From positions 312,355,501-312,419,500 of the forward strand of contig NC_092339.1 of NCBI RefSeq assembly GCF_046630445.1: DNA of 64,000 nt. Direction: 5' to 3'. Both the position numbers and the translations under genes were made by a program. The stretch is from Rutidosis leptorrhynchoides. Taxonomy: Eukaryota; Streptophyta; Magnoliopsida; Asterales; Asteraceae. Shown here piece after piece: positions 25,331 through 35,811 of this stretch. The notes beneath the pieces are model-generated. The model was given only the letters and a program-made list of their open reading frames with translations. It did not search any database and was not told where the DNA came from. Each line of letters opens with the position of its first letter. Positions within the stretch are counted from its first letter, which is position 1.

Positions 25331-25350
25331 GGTAGTACCTACCCGTTAAG
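25331..25350 (-). other. Internal polypurine-like motif in element C
   Basis: The minus strand reads CTTAACGGGTAGGTACTACC, nearly the same as the tract bordering the 3' LTR. It sits between gag and the F-box-like ORF. Confidence 0.4.
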
Positions 25351-25536
25351 TTCATACTTAGTAGCTAATATACAATTCAACTACTACAATTCTATATGAA
25401 AAACTGATTACAATAATATTTCACGTTCAAACTTTTATACAATATTTTACAAACTTACAATACCACTATATTACATATAGTATGAAATATAGCACACAAT
25501 AACTTTAATACAAGGCAGTTGCGAAGACAATTCTAG

Positions 25537-26124
25537 TTAATACGCAAGTCGTTCAGCAAAGGCAATAAAGACACGTAATTCATAAGTCCATAAACAAGTC
25601 ATGAATTCGGGTTTTACTAGTATTATTTCCCATCCTTGATCTTGTGGAAAATAATCGTTGTGACCGTTGGCTAGGCAGCATGTTGTAACGTTTTCAAAAG
25701 GACGGGGGTTACGTAATGCCCAACAGCCCCGTAATAATCTAAAAATCTTATTTCTCTCCCCAACTACTGAATCCATCACTTGTGGGAATGTTTTATTTAG
25801 TGGTTGCAATCCTATGTTCTTTTTCTCGATTTGGTGAGAAGAGAACATTACTAACCCGTAGACATAACATGATTCTTTATGTTGCATGTTTGAAGCTCTT
25901 TCTAAAGAACGAAGTCCTATGTTGGGATAGGTAGAGTCAAAATAGGTTCTCAACCCGTAGCGTAAAATTGCATCTGGGTTCCCCGCATTCAATGCTTTAA
26001 AGAAAACACGGCGTAACTTATGGTCTCCCCAATGTGATATACCCCATCTATTAAAGGAAAGCCTTTTATAAACTAAGGTATGCCTGGAACATCTTTCAAA
26101 TGTTTGACAAACTAATTTCGCCAT
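25537..26124 (-). pseudogene. F-box protein (At2g35280-like) C-terminal domain captured by element C
   Basis: The frame opens at ATG 26124 and gives about 195 residues with no Gag or Pol motif. It resembles the C-terminal part of a plant F-box family (At2g35280-like): K-L-V-C-Q-T-F-E, then A-G-N-P-D-A-I-L-R-Y-G, a Sel1-like repeat (S-L-E-R-A-S-N-M-Q-H-K-E-S-C-Y-V-Y-G) and a closing C-C pair followed by a His/Asp region. The N-terminal F-box itself is missing; upstream the frame meets stops. It lies on the element's own strand between the leader ORF and gag, so it would be in the retroelement transcript. In cells the family acts as SCF adaptor subunits; here the role is unknown. The assignment comes from remembered family motifs. 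Confidence 0.6.
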
Positions 26125-26389
26125 AAATAATTGTGTCAATGAACTCTGACCGACTCACTCGTTTCTTCCTCTTCGGACTTGGTTCGTTTCGCTAATTTCC
26201 TAGGGATATATGGTGCTCCCCTAATACGAGCCGTTCTTTTCTCAAATGGTCTAGAAAAACCTGGTGGCTTAGATGTTCCGGGTTATAGTGAAAGTTTAAG
26301 AAATACGGATGTTTACGGTACACCCCATCAGGGTACTTCATGTTAACACAAAGTTCATCGGTTTTGGGCTCGGGTTTTTCTATTTTAAT

Positions 26390-26788
26390 TCATTTTCCCT
26401 TAATGTTTTCTTTTGCTTTTTCAAATTGGGTCGAGGTAATTTCTATTACATTATCGGAATCCTCATCGGGATCTGATTCATTAGAAAACTGGTAATTTTC
26501 CCAATATTTTGCTTCCTTGGCAGAAACACCATTGACCATTTTTAACTTTGGTCCATTGGTTGAGGATTTTCTTTTATTTAACCGTTTTTCTGTAGTTATT
26601 AATATTTCTTCCTCCGGAACCTCTTCTTCTTCCGTTTCCTCCTCTTTCGGTTCCTCCTCTTCCGGTTCCTCCTCTTCCGGTTCCTCCTCTTCCGATTCTT
26701 CCTCGGGAATTTGTGAATCTTTCCAAAATATATTCGACTCTTCATTATTATTAGGTGAGTCGATGGGATTTGTACTAGAGGTAGACAT
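26390..26788 (-). CDS. Acidic leader ORF of gypsy element C
   Basis: ATG at 26786-26788, 132 codons. The Ser/Thr/Asn-rich start is followed by a tandem repeat of Pro-Glu-Glu-Glu units (about residues 28-60), a basic patch (K-R-L-N-K-R-K) and an acidic end. It is the first ORF after the primer-binding site, the same place as the leader ORFs in the LARD elements, but I see no clear sequence match to them beyond a Ser-rich N-terminus. Past its stop, coding-like reading continues in shifted frames to about 26150, so it may once have been longer. The function is not recognised. Confidence 0.5.
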   Translation of the reverse strand: MSTSSTNPIDSPNNNEESNIFWKDSQIPEEESEEEEPEEEEPEEEEPKEEETEEEEVPEEEILITTEKRLNKRKSSTNGPKLKMVNGVSAKEAKYWENYQFSNESDPDEDSDNVIEITSTQFEKAKENIKGK

Positions 26789-26983
26789 CTATCACACAAT
26801 ATCAAACACATTAAGAGATTAATATATCACATAATATTTACATGTTAATAATATATAGTTTCCAACAAAAAGTGTTAAGCAATCTTTTTTGAAGAAAACA
26901 CGGTCGAAGTCCAGACTCACTAATGCATCCTAACAAACTCGGTAAGACACACTAATGCAAATTTCTGGTTCTATAAGACCAAT

Positions 26984-26995
26984 GCTCTGATACCA
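26984..26995 (-). other. Primer-binding site of gypsy element C
   Basis: Complement of TGGTATCAGAGC, two bases from the LTR at 26998. Confidence 0.92.
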
Positions 26996-27341
26996 ACTGA
27001 AATGTCCCGTTCATATCGATTAATAACGTTCCATATTAATTGATTTCGTTGCGAGGTTATGACCTCTATATGAGACATTTTTCAAAGACTGCATTCGATT
27101 TTAAAACAAACCATAACCTTTATTTTATCGATAAAGGTTAAAAAATTATTACGACGATATACATATATATATATAATCTAAAATATAGCGTTTTCACACG
27201 ATTATTACATAATGGTTTACAATAATATTACACATCAATTTAAATCTTCGAATGCAGTTTTTAAACAATATTATACAAGCATGCTGACTCCAACTCTTGT
27301 CCATAAATTAGCATGCAACAGCGAAAGCTGTTAATAATCAC

Positions 27342-27794
27342 CTGAGAATAAACATGCTTTAAACGTCAACAAAAATGTTGGTGAGTTATAGGTTTAACCT
27401 ATATATTTATCAATTTCTTGTAACAACATGCATGCATAAAAATCATTCATATGGTGAACACCTGGTAACCGACATTAACAAGATGCATATAAAAATATCC
27501 CCATCATTCCGAGATATCCATCGGACATGATAACATAACATCGAAGTACTAAAGCATCCGCAACCATGGATGGGGTTTGTTAGGCCCAATAGATCTATCT
27601 TTAGGATTCGCGTCAATTAGTAGATCGGTTTACTAATTCTTAGGCTACCAAGCAAAAAGGGGCATATTCGACTTCGATCATTCACCCATAGAATGTAGTT
27701 TCGATTACTTGTGTCTATTTCGTAAAACATTTATAAAACTGTATGTATTCTCATCCCAAAAATATTAGATTTTAAAAGTGGAACTATAACTCAC
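27342..27794 (-). other. Predicted leader intron in LTR C
   Basis: Donor AAA|GTGAGTTA at 27794 and acceptor TTTATTCTCAG|GT at 27342, 453 bases. Confidence 0.4.
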
Positions 27795-30203
27795 TTTCAC
27801 AGTTTTTACTTCGTCGGGAAGTAAGACTTGGCCATTGGTCGATTCACGAACCTATAACAAATATGTACATATATATCAAATTATGATCGAAATATATTCA
27901 CAACATTTTTTTTTATGTTTTAATGATTTAAGTTTGTTAAGTTAGCAGTCCAACGTTAGTAATCTACAACTAGTTGTCCACAGTTAGATATACAGAAATA
28001 AATCAATATTATCTTGAATCAATCCACGACCCAGTGTATACAAGTCTCAGGCTAGATCACAACTCAAAGTATATATATTATTTTGGAATCAACCTCAACC
28101 CTGTATAGCTAACTCCAGCATTACTGCATATAGAGTGTCTATGGTTGTTCCAAATAATATATATAGATGGGTCGATATGATATGTCAAAACATTGTATAC
28201 GTGTCTATGGTATCCCAAGATTATATAATATGTATAATACAATATAAATTAGTTAGGATAAGTTTATTCTAGATTTGTTACAAAATTTTCGTAGCTAAAA
28301 CTAGCAAGTTTATTCAATTTTGTTTTACCCGTCATTTCTTCGTTTCAAATCCGTTTTAAGTGATTCAAGTTGCTATGGTTTCATAATGAACTAAAATTTA
28401 TGAAACTAAACAGAAAAAGTATAAGTTTATAGTCGGAAATACAGGTTACAAGTCATTTTTTAAAGAGGTAGTCATTTTCGTGGAAAGAACGACATCTTGA
28501 TGACCATTTTTGAAAAACATACTTCCACTTTGAGTTTAACCATGATTTTTGGATATAGTTTCATGTTCATAAGAAAAATCATTTTCCCATAAGAACAACT
28601 TTTAAATCAAAGTTTATCATAGTTTTTAATTATCATACCCAAAACAGCCCGCGGTGTTACTACAACAGCGTATGTCCGGTTTTACGGTGTTTTTCGTGTT
28701 TCCAAGTTTTAAATCATTAAGTTAGCATATCATATAGATATAGAACATGTGTTTAGTTGATTTTAAAAGTTAAGTTAGAAGGATTAACTTTGTTTGCGAA
28801 CAAGTTTAGAATTAACTAAACTATGTTCTAGTGATTACATGTTCAAATCTTCGAATAAAATAGTTTTATATATATGAATCGAATGATATTATGAACATCA
28901 TTACTACCTCAACTATAGTAGGTAAACCTACTGGAAGTGACAAAAATTGATCTAGCTTCAAAGGATTCTTGGATGACTTGAAAGTTCTTGAAGTAGAATC
29001 ATGACACGAAAACAAGTTCAAGTAAGATTTCCACTCGAAATAAGATTGTTATAGTCATAGAAATTGAACTAAAGTTTGAATATGAGTATTACCTTGAATT
29101 AGAGAGATAACATACTGTAAATAACAAAAGTTTCTTGATCCTAGATGATTGCTTTGAATGGATTAGAAAGCTTGGAAGTAGACTTGCAAACTTGAAAGTG
29201 TTCTTGAAGTTTTCTTGAGTAGTTGTTTTGTATGTTGATATAGGTTAGGATTTATGAGCTAGATTGATGTAGATTATGAAGGAAATGATGAAGAACACTT
29301 AGAACAATGGAAGAACACTTGAGAGAGAGTTGTTTGATGAAAAAATAATTGAAAATGAATGTGTTTGTGATGAGTACCAAAAACGTGATTATGCTAGTCA
29401 ATATAAGGTCACATTTGTTTGTTATTTTGTGAGATATTTCATGCTAGATGTTAAATGATGGTTCCCACATGGTTAGGTGACTCACAAGGGCTGCTAAGAG
29501 CTGATCATTGAAGTGTATATACCAATAGTAAATACATTTAGAAGCTGGGTATTGTACGAGTACGAATACGGGTGCATACGAGTAGAATTGTTGATGAAAA
29601 TGAATGAGAATGCAATTGTAAGCATTTTTGATAAGTAGAAGTACATTGATATGTGTCTTGAAGTCTTTCAAAAGTGTATGAATACATCTTAAAATACTAC
29701 ATGTATATACATTTTAACTGAGTCGTTAAGTCATCGTTAGTCGTTACATGTAAGTGTTGTTTTGAAACTTTTAAGTTAACGATCTCATTTAATGTAGTTA
29801 ACCCATTGTTTATTATATCTAATGAGATTTAAATTATTACATTATCATGATATTATGATGTATGAATATATCTTAATATGATATATACACATTAAAATGT
29901 CGAAACAACGATAATCGTTACATATATGTCTCGTTTCGAAATCCTTAAGTTAGTAGTCTTGTTTTACATATGTAGTTAATTGTTAACATACATAATGATA
30001 TATATAATTATCATTTTATCATGTTAAATATAGTGTAACAATACCTTAGTATGATACATATGTATTTAATAAGGCGTTGTTATAACGATAATCGTTATAT
30101 ATATCGTTTCGAGTTTCTTAACTTAGTAATCTCGTTTTTTTAGGTATATAACTCATTGTTAATATACCTAGTGAGATACTTACTTATCATAATATCATGT
30201 TAA

Positions 30204-30293
<90 letters not shown>
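30204..30293. repeat. (TA)n microsatellite in 5' LTR of C
   Basis: About 44 TA units before a CCATATATA break. Confidence 0.95.
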
Positions 30294-30295
<2 letters not shown>

Positions 30296-30460
30296 ATATA
30301 TATATATCATCATATAGTTTTTACAAGTTTTAACGTTCGTGAATCGCCGGTCAACTCGGGTGGTCAATTGTCTACATGAATCTCATTTTAATTAATCAAG
30401 TCTTAACAAGTTTGATTGCTTAACATGTTGAAAACATTCAATCATGTAAATATCAATTTC

Positions 30461-30463
<3 letters not shown>

Positions 30464-30547
<84 letters not shown>
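30464..30547. repeat. Second (TA)n microsatellite in 5' LTR of C
   Basis: About 42 TA units close to the LTR end. The same site in the 3' LTR (17862-17882) has only a short run. Confidence 0.95.
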
Positions 30548-30550
<3 letters not shown>

Positions 30551-30713
30551 AAAAGTTCGGGTCACTACATAATAAAAAATAAATATTCAAAAAATAAAAA
30601 TAACTCACTGATTGGCTGCTGAAGAAAGTCACGGACAGTTTGAAAATATGCACATACATAACTGACGGTACCCAAACTGGCTAACTGACGTCTGGTTATA
30701 TTCCGTCACATTT

Positions 30714-30848
30714 AGTTCATGGATAATGGATGAATGAACTGAAATTAAATGGACACGGATATGGATATGGATGAAAAAAACTAAATGGATATGGATCTGG
30801 ATACGGCATCACCCGACCCGATCCATATCTGATTTATTGCTATCCCTA
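30714..30848. mobile_element. Truncated hAT-like element with GGATAT repeats
   Basis: The right end GCTATCCCTA and the GGATATGGAT runs match the complete element at 43934-44603. The left end is missing. Confidence 0.65.
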
Positions 30849-30849
30849 G

Positions 30850-31095
30850 TAGCTGGTAGCTAGTACCTTTTTATATGCATTTAGTTGTTTGGCAAAATAT
30901 CTGAAAATATTAAAATAAAGAGTAAAATAACAAACAGCTAGACGCTAAAAGCTAAACGCTAAACGCTAAACGCTATTTCTAGTAGCTTTTGGCTTTTTCC
31001 CTCCCTCAAAAACCATCAAGCTCTTGCAATCAAACGAAACTTTTTATTTGATAGAAGCTTTTTCATAAAAGGTAGAAGCTCCTAAAATTTTCAAA
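30850..31095. mobile_element. MITE of the AGCTTTTGGCTTTTT family
   Basis: Its order of motifs (GCTGGTAGCTA, CTTTTTATATGCATTTAG, GTTTGGCAAAATA, then repeated CTAAACG and AGCTTTTGGC) is the reverse complement of the insertion in intron 2 of the E1 alpha gene (33037-33586). No clear target duplication was found. Confidence 0.55.
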
Positions 31096-31394
31096 TATTT
31101 TGTTGAGAAACATGACCTATGTTTTAGTACATTATATTTATATTTATATTTATATTTAGATATTTTGGGGATTATTACTATATTTAGTACATAAACATTG
31201 CAAACATCAAAAGTCATGTACTATTTGATCATAGTTGTTAGTTAAGAGTTGGGTGGACAGGAGACGACGGTTATTTCCGTATCACTCTTTTCTTGTTCTC
31301 TCCGCGCCTTCTCCCCTTTTTATTCAAATCTCACATTCACTCCATTTTCAATTTCAATCTCAATCCCCAATCAATTAAAACCCTAATTCTAACT

Positions 31395-33925
31395 ATGGCT
31401 TTTGCTGGAGCCAAAATTATTCAGCCTCTCACTGTTCACGCATCAGCTACTCGATCCCCGGATCCGTTTACTAATAATAAATCCACTTCATTATCATCTC
31501 CATTTCTCGGATCAACCCGAACCCTAACCCTAACCCGATCCGTTTCACCGTTTACTCAACGTCGATCTGCTTCTACTGTTGTTGCTGTTTCCGATGTTGT
31601 CAAAGAAAAAAAAGTTAAAGCTACTTCTAATCTCGTGAGTTTTCCTTTTTTTCCTATTTCTACTCTCTATTTAATTATATTTATTTATATTTATATTTAT
31701 GTGCTCCATATATTAATATATACAATAATATTTACGTGTTTATCGAAATTGCTTAACAATTGTAGTTTGTTTAGCCTATGTTTATTACTTCATTATTGAG
31801 TTGTGAATTAATCTGGTCTAAATCTGTTATGTGACACGTCAGGACAGTTTGAATTGCATGATTAGGGCCAATTGATGATTACGATGTAAAAATTAGTTGA
31901 ATGCTAAAAATAATGAATTAGGTTTTGAATTAGGATCTAGTAATCGAAAAATGATCTCGATTGGCATGATTTGTTTATTGATTTTGGTCAATATTAACCA
32001 CCCAGGCGCAGTACCTAGCTAGGTTATAGGTATGTAAATTTCACTTTATGGCATGTACTTTTTGGTGGCCCAGCTAACATGATCCAGCCTTATTAGAGAT
32101 TTTTTAATTACTTAATGATGCTGACGTGTCATTAAAGTGTGTTGTGGTAAAATGTGTGTGTGGTTTTTGCTCTTTGTATGTGTAGTTGCTTACGAAAGAA
32201 GAAGGGTTAGAGGTATACGAGGATATGTACTTGGGCCGAGCATTTGAAGACATGTGTGCACAAATGTATTACAGGGGTAAAATGTTTGGTTTTGTTCATT
32301 TGTACAATGGCCAAGAAGCTGTTTCTTCAGGTTTCATTAAACTCTTAAAGAAAGAAGATAGTGTTGTGAGCACGTATCGTGATCACGTTCATGCATTAAG
32401 CAAAGGGGTACCTGCACGTGCTGTCATGAGCGAGCTTTTTGGGAAAAAAACCGGTTGTTGCCGAGGACAGGGTGGATCTATGCACATGTTTTCAGCCGAA
32501 CACAATGTTCTTGGTGGATTTGCGTTTATCGGAGAAGGGATTCCGGTTGCGACTGGCGCAGCGTTTACTAGTAAATACAAACGGGAAGTTTTGAAAGAAG
32601 ATGATTGTGATCATGTGACGTTGGCTTTTTTTGGAGATGGAACTGCAAATAATGGGCAGTTTTTTGAGTGCTTGAATATGGCGGCGTTATGGAAACTGCC
32701 GATTATATTTGTGGTTGAGAATAATTTGTGGGCGATTGGGATGTCTCATTTGCGTGCGACTTCGGATCCGGAGATATGGAAGAAGGGGCCCGCTTTTGGG
32801 ATGCCGGGTATTCATGTTGATGGTATGGATGTGTTGAAGGTAAGGGAGGTTGCTAAAGAGGCTATTGGGCGGGCTAGAAGAGGTGAAGGCCCAACATTGG
32901 TTGAATGTGAGACTTATAGGTTTAGAGGACACTCATTGGCTGACCCAGATGAGCTTCGTGACCCAGGTAAGTTAAATATGTTTTTAAATGTTGCAAGTTT
33001 TAAACTTTATATTGTAAAATTTGTGGGATTGGGGTATGTTTGGCAAGGAGCTTCTAGCTTCTTACTTTCATGAAAAAGCTCGTATCTGATACTCCCTCCG
33101 CTCCATAAAAACTGTCTCCCCTTTGACTTTTTGTTGGATTTAAAATATATATTAGCGAATTGTCTAATTTGCCCCTCATTTAATGAGCTATATTAATTAA
33201 AGAAAGTGGTTATAAAGAATAATTAATAAATTAGTTGTCATATTGAACATCACAACATTTCTAATAATAAAAAAAGGGCATTATTGGAACTTAGATGGTT
33301 TTTTATTGTTATATATGGTAAGAGAATATTTATGGGACAAACAAAATAGTAAGGTGGACAATTTTTTAATGAATGAGGGAGTAAAAAGCTTCGTTTAGTG
33401 TTTTAAGCTTTTAGATGGAAAGAAAAAGCCAGAAGCTACAAGCTTCTAGAACTAACGTTTGAGAAAAAGCTCCTGGCTTTTTGTCATTTCTTTCTTTTTT
33501 TTTTAACAGTTTCAGCTATTTTGTCAAACACCTAAATACATATAAAAAGCAGCTATTAGCTACCAGTTAGTTTTACCAAAAAATGCCCTGGTGGTTGTTG
33601 TTGTACTGTAAAATTTGGTGGACTAACATGATTTTTTATCATGGCAGCTGAGAAGGCCCATTATGCAAAACGTGACCCGATAACACAATTTAAGAAATAT
33701 CTAATTGAAAGCAAGCTAGCAACTGAAGCAGACTTAAAGGCGATCGAGAAGAAGATAGATGAAGTAGTTGAGGATGCTGTTGAGTTTGCAGATGAAAGTC
33801 CCGCTCCTTCTAGAAGCCAACTGTTGGAGAACGTGTTTGCAGATCCAAGAGGGTTTGGAATTGGACCCGATGGAAAGTACAGGTGTGAAGACCCTAAGTT
33901 TACTGAAGGCACAGCTCAGGTCTAA
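31395..33925 (+). CDS. PDH-E1 ALPHA: Plastid pyruvate dehydrogenase E1 component subunit alpha
   Basis: Three exons: 31395-31634, 32186-32966 and 33648-33925, all GT-AG, giving 432 residues. The first about 60 residues are Ser/Thr/Arg-rich and nearly free of acidic residues, a chloroplast transit peptide. Exon 2 carries the thiamine diphosphate motif G-D-G (residues 230-232) through V-E-N-N (to 260). The end T-E-G-T-A-Q-V is family-typical. The enzyme decarboxylates pyruvate with E1 beta, feeding acetyl-CoA to plastid fatty acid synthesis. In R-G-H-S-L-A-D-P an Ala (332) replaces the Ser phosphorylated in mitochondrial E1 alpha, in line with plastid enzymes not being kinase-regulated. The start was chosen because it is the first ATG and begins the transit peptide. 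No stop or frameshift is seen. Intron 2 holds two MITEs. Confidence 0.96.
33037..33586. mobile_element. MITE in intron 2 of the PDH E1 alpha gene
   Basis: It starts GTTTGGCAAGGAGCTTCTAG and ends TAGCTACCAGTTAGTTTTACC. The ends are imperfect inverted repeats, and it matches 30850-31095 in reverse. It is split by a Stowaway-like element. The superfamily is uncertain (hAT-like). Confidence 0.6.
33092..33381. mobile_element. Stowaway-like MITE nested in intron 2
   Basis: It begins CTCCCTCCGCTCCATAAAAA and ends AATGAGGGAG, flanked by TA on both sides (33090-33091 and 33382-33383). CTCCCTCCG is the known Stowaway (Tc1/mariner) terminus. It has no ORF. Confidence 0.9.
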
Positions 33926-34588
33926 GTTGTTTTCTGTTTTTTTTTTTGGCATGCATTGTTTTCATTATGTTTTTCTTAATCTTTTATGTTACTCGTGTTA
34001 TCTTATGTCAAGAAATCTGTGTTCATATGGGTCTAAAGTCACTCTAATTGGGTCGAAGGCCTGTGTGCATCTTTTCTCATTTGCTCTATCCGATTACTTA
34101 TATATCTTTCCTGTTTCCAAGACTAAACATGCCATAGAACTGAAATATAACTCTGGTAATTTAGAGTTGTATTTGAATTAGGTTTCAACAGCGTATTTTC
34201 ATTAGTTTAATTAATTCAAAATTCTTAAAGATTGAGATGTGGCACCAGTGGAGCATCCCTTAACTTCTTTACTGTATGTGTAGATTAGATAGATATAGAA
34301 CAGATGTGTTAACTAACATTCATCGATTAGATAACACATGGAGCAAATATGTTAACTACCATCCATCACAGCGTAATCTAATCTTAATCTGTCTCCTAAA
34401 AGAAGCTAATGGCCTATTTACTTTCCACTTAATGACTTGTTTCTGTAGATCTCAAACAAAGGAATATGAAAATAGCACTTAATACAAAATAAAAGTAAAC
34501 ATCCGACCCCAAGTATTTGATCATATTGACATTAGTAGCATGTTTAAATTTTTTGTAACATTCATAAGCATTAAAAGGTGTTTAAAAA
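33926..34588. other. 3' flanks of the two convergent genes
   Basis: It holds the 3' UTR of the E1 alpha gene and the space before the F-box gene's stop codon. No further gene, repeat or clear AATAAA signal is seen. Confidence 0.5.
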
Positions 34589-35811
34589 CTACATTGATTG
34601 AACCCAAATTGGTGGGGTATATTTGCTACACGATTCTCCTATGAAAAGAGGCTCGATGGTTCTGTCACACATATGGTATATCCCCATATCGCTCCATACT
34701 TCACTAAAACTTGTTAACTCACAATGTTCATATCGATCTACCTTGCGTAGCATCTTGCGAAACATGTGACTCCAACGGTATTGCATTTGACAACATAACG
34801 GACTATGATTAGTGTAATATATGCAATTACCCTTTATCACTCCTGAAGTATCCTCTATCCAAAGGATGAACTAAATCCCACAAACAAAGTTTTCTTACCA
34901 AGACCATTCACTTTCGACCATTTTCCATTTTCTAAATCATACTCAAAAACTTGGAAACTCTTTGTCTCGAAAGTGACCTGGTATGCTAACTCCCGCCGTA
35001 CCCTAGAGCTATCTGCATTATCTACTGTTAGTTGGTCTAATAGTTCTCTGATGACAACCAACAATTTCTTCTTTCCATCATCCAATCCTATAATATAAGC
35101 TACTTCCAGATCTCCGTTACAATACCATTCGGGTAATCGTGAAATATCAACAACCGGTCCTTCTCCATTAACATCACATGATTTTATATGAAAGTAAGAA
35201 TCAAGATAATAAATTTGCCCGTCATAACAAGTCATATCGAATATCATCGAATCGATATTGGTTTTAACAGATGTCCAATTGTGATCTCCAATAGAACAAA
35301 AACCTAACATATTGCGTCCCCATAACACCAACACCACGGGTGATTCAACAGAAAACAATACTTTTCGTATTTCAGAATCCGGATCTCTATGTTCTAAGAA
35401 GCCTGGAAAAGTGTCGATCTTTGGTAAATCGATAGTTTCGTGCGATAGTGGATTGATAAGTTTAGTAACAATATTGCCTCCAAAATAATAGTTATAGTTT
35501 CCACTTGTTAATATCCACCCAGATGAAGAGATACAAGATTTACCATATGCTTCTGGCAATCGTATCTTACGAATGGTCCTGTTTGAAAGGAGAAACAATC
35601 GACGAAATTCGACGTCTTGTTTTTCATCTGTAAAAAAAAGGGATGGCAACCGCGAAGGAAGTCCATTGGAGTACGAGACTTTGGTTGCAGCTTCTAATGC
35701 AATCGAACGCCAAAACTTGCACACGCACGAGAAATGAAGATAATCTTCATAATAATTTAGATGTTTCTGAGCAACTATAACAAGTAATTCAGGAAACGCC
35801 TCAAAGTCCAT
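34589..35811 (-). pseudogene. F-box/DUF295 (KIB-type) protein, one-base frameshift
   Basis: It is a single-exon gene starting at ATG 35811. Residues about 5-40 form an F-box (F-P-E-L-L through C-V-C-K-F-W-R-S-I-A), the SKP1-binding part of SCF ubiquitin ligases. The rest fits the DUF295 beta-propeller found in plant F-box proteins. The first frame stops at 34855-34857 after 318 residues. A second frame takes up at once and gives the normal family end, G-N-C-I-Y-Y-T-N, E-P-L-F-I-G and P-P-I-W-V-Q, to a TAG at 34589. One missing A at about 34857 explains it; unbroken the length would be near 407, normal for the family. It could be a real lesion or a sequencing error. It is convergent with the E1 alpha gene. 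Confidence 0.85.

Larger units (their letters stand above)
26998..30569 (-). mobile_element. 5' LTR of gypsy element C
   Basis: From TGAAATGTCCC to GGGTCACTACA, 3572 bases. Its right third is the uninterrupted version of 16323-17905 and supplies the empty sites for D and Cassandra. A predicted intron lies at 27342-27794 on the minus strand and a U5 hairpin just before the primer site. The LTR ends 825 bases upstream of the plastid E1 alpha start codon and points away from it. Confidence 0.92.
30570..31394 (+). promoter_or_regulatory. Upstream region of the plastid PDH E1 alpha gene
   Basis: It lies between the end of LTR C and the start codon. It holds a remnant hAT end (30714-30848), a MITE (about 30850-31095), an AT-rich stretch with TATTTATA-type sequence near 31137-31160, and a CT-rich leader just before the ATG (31285-31325) typical of plant 5' UTRs. 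I cannot place the TATA box with certainty. Confidence 0.4.

Noticed and set aside
26517-26822. Ser-rich 101-residue plus-strand frame
   Set aside because: Mirror of the Glu-repeat leader ORF of element C.
31293-31394. Upstream extension of the PDH E1 alpha reading frame
   Set aside because: The frame is open but has no ATG; the CT-rich stretch fits a 5' UTR and the transit peptide starts at 31395.
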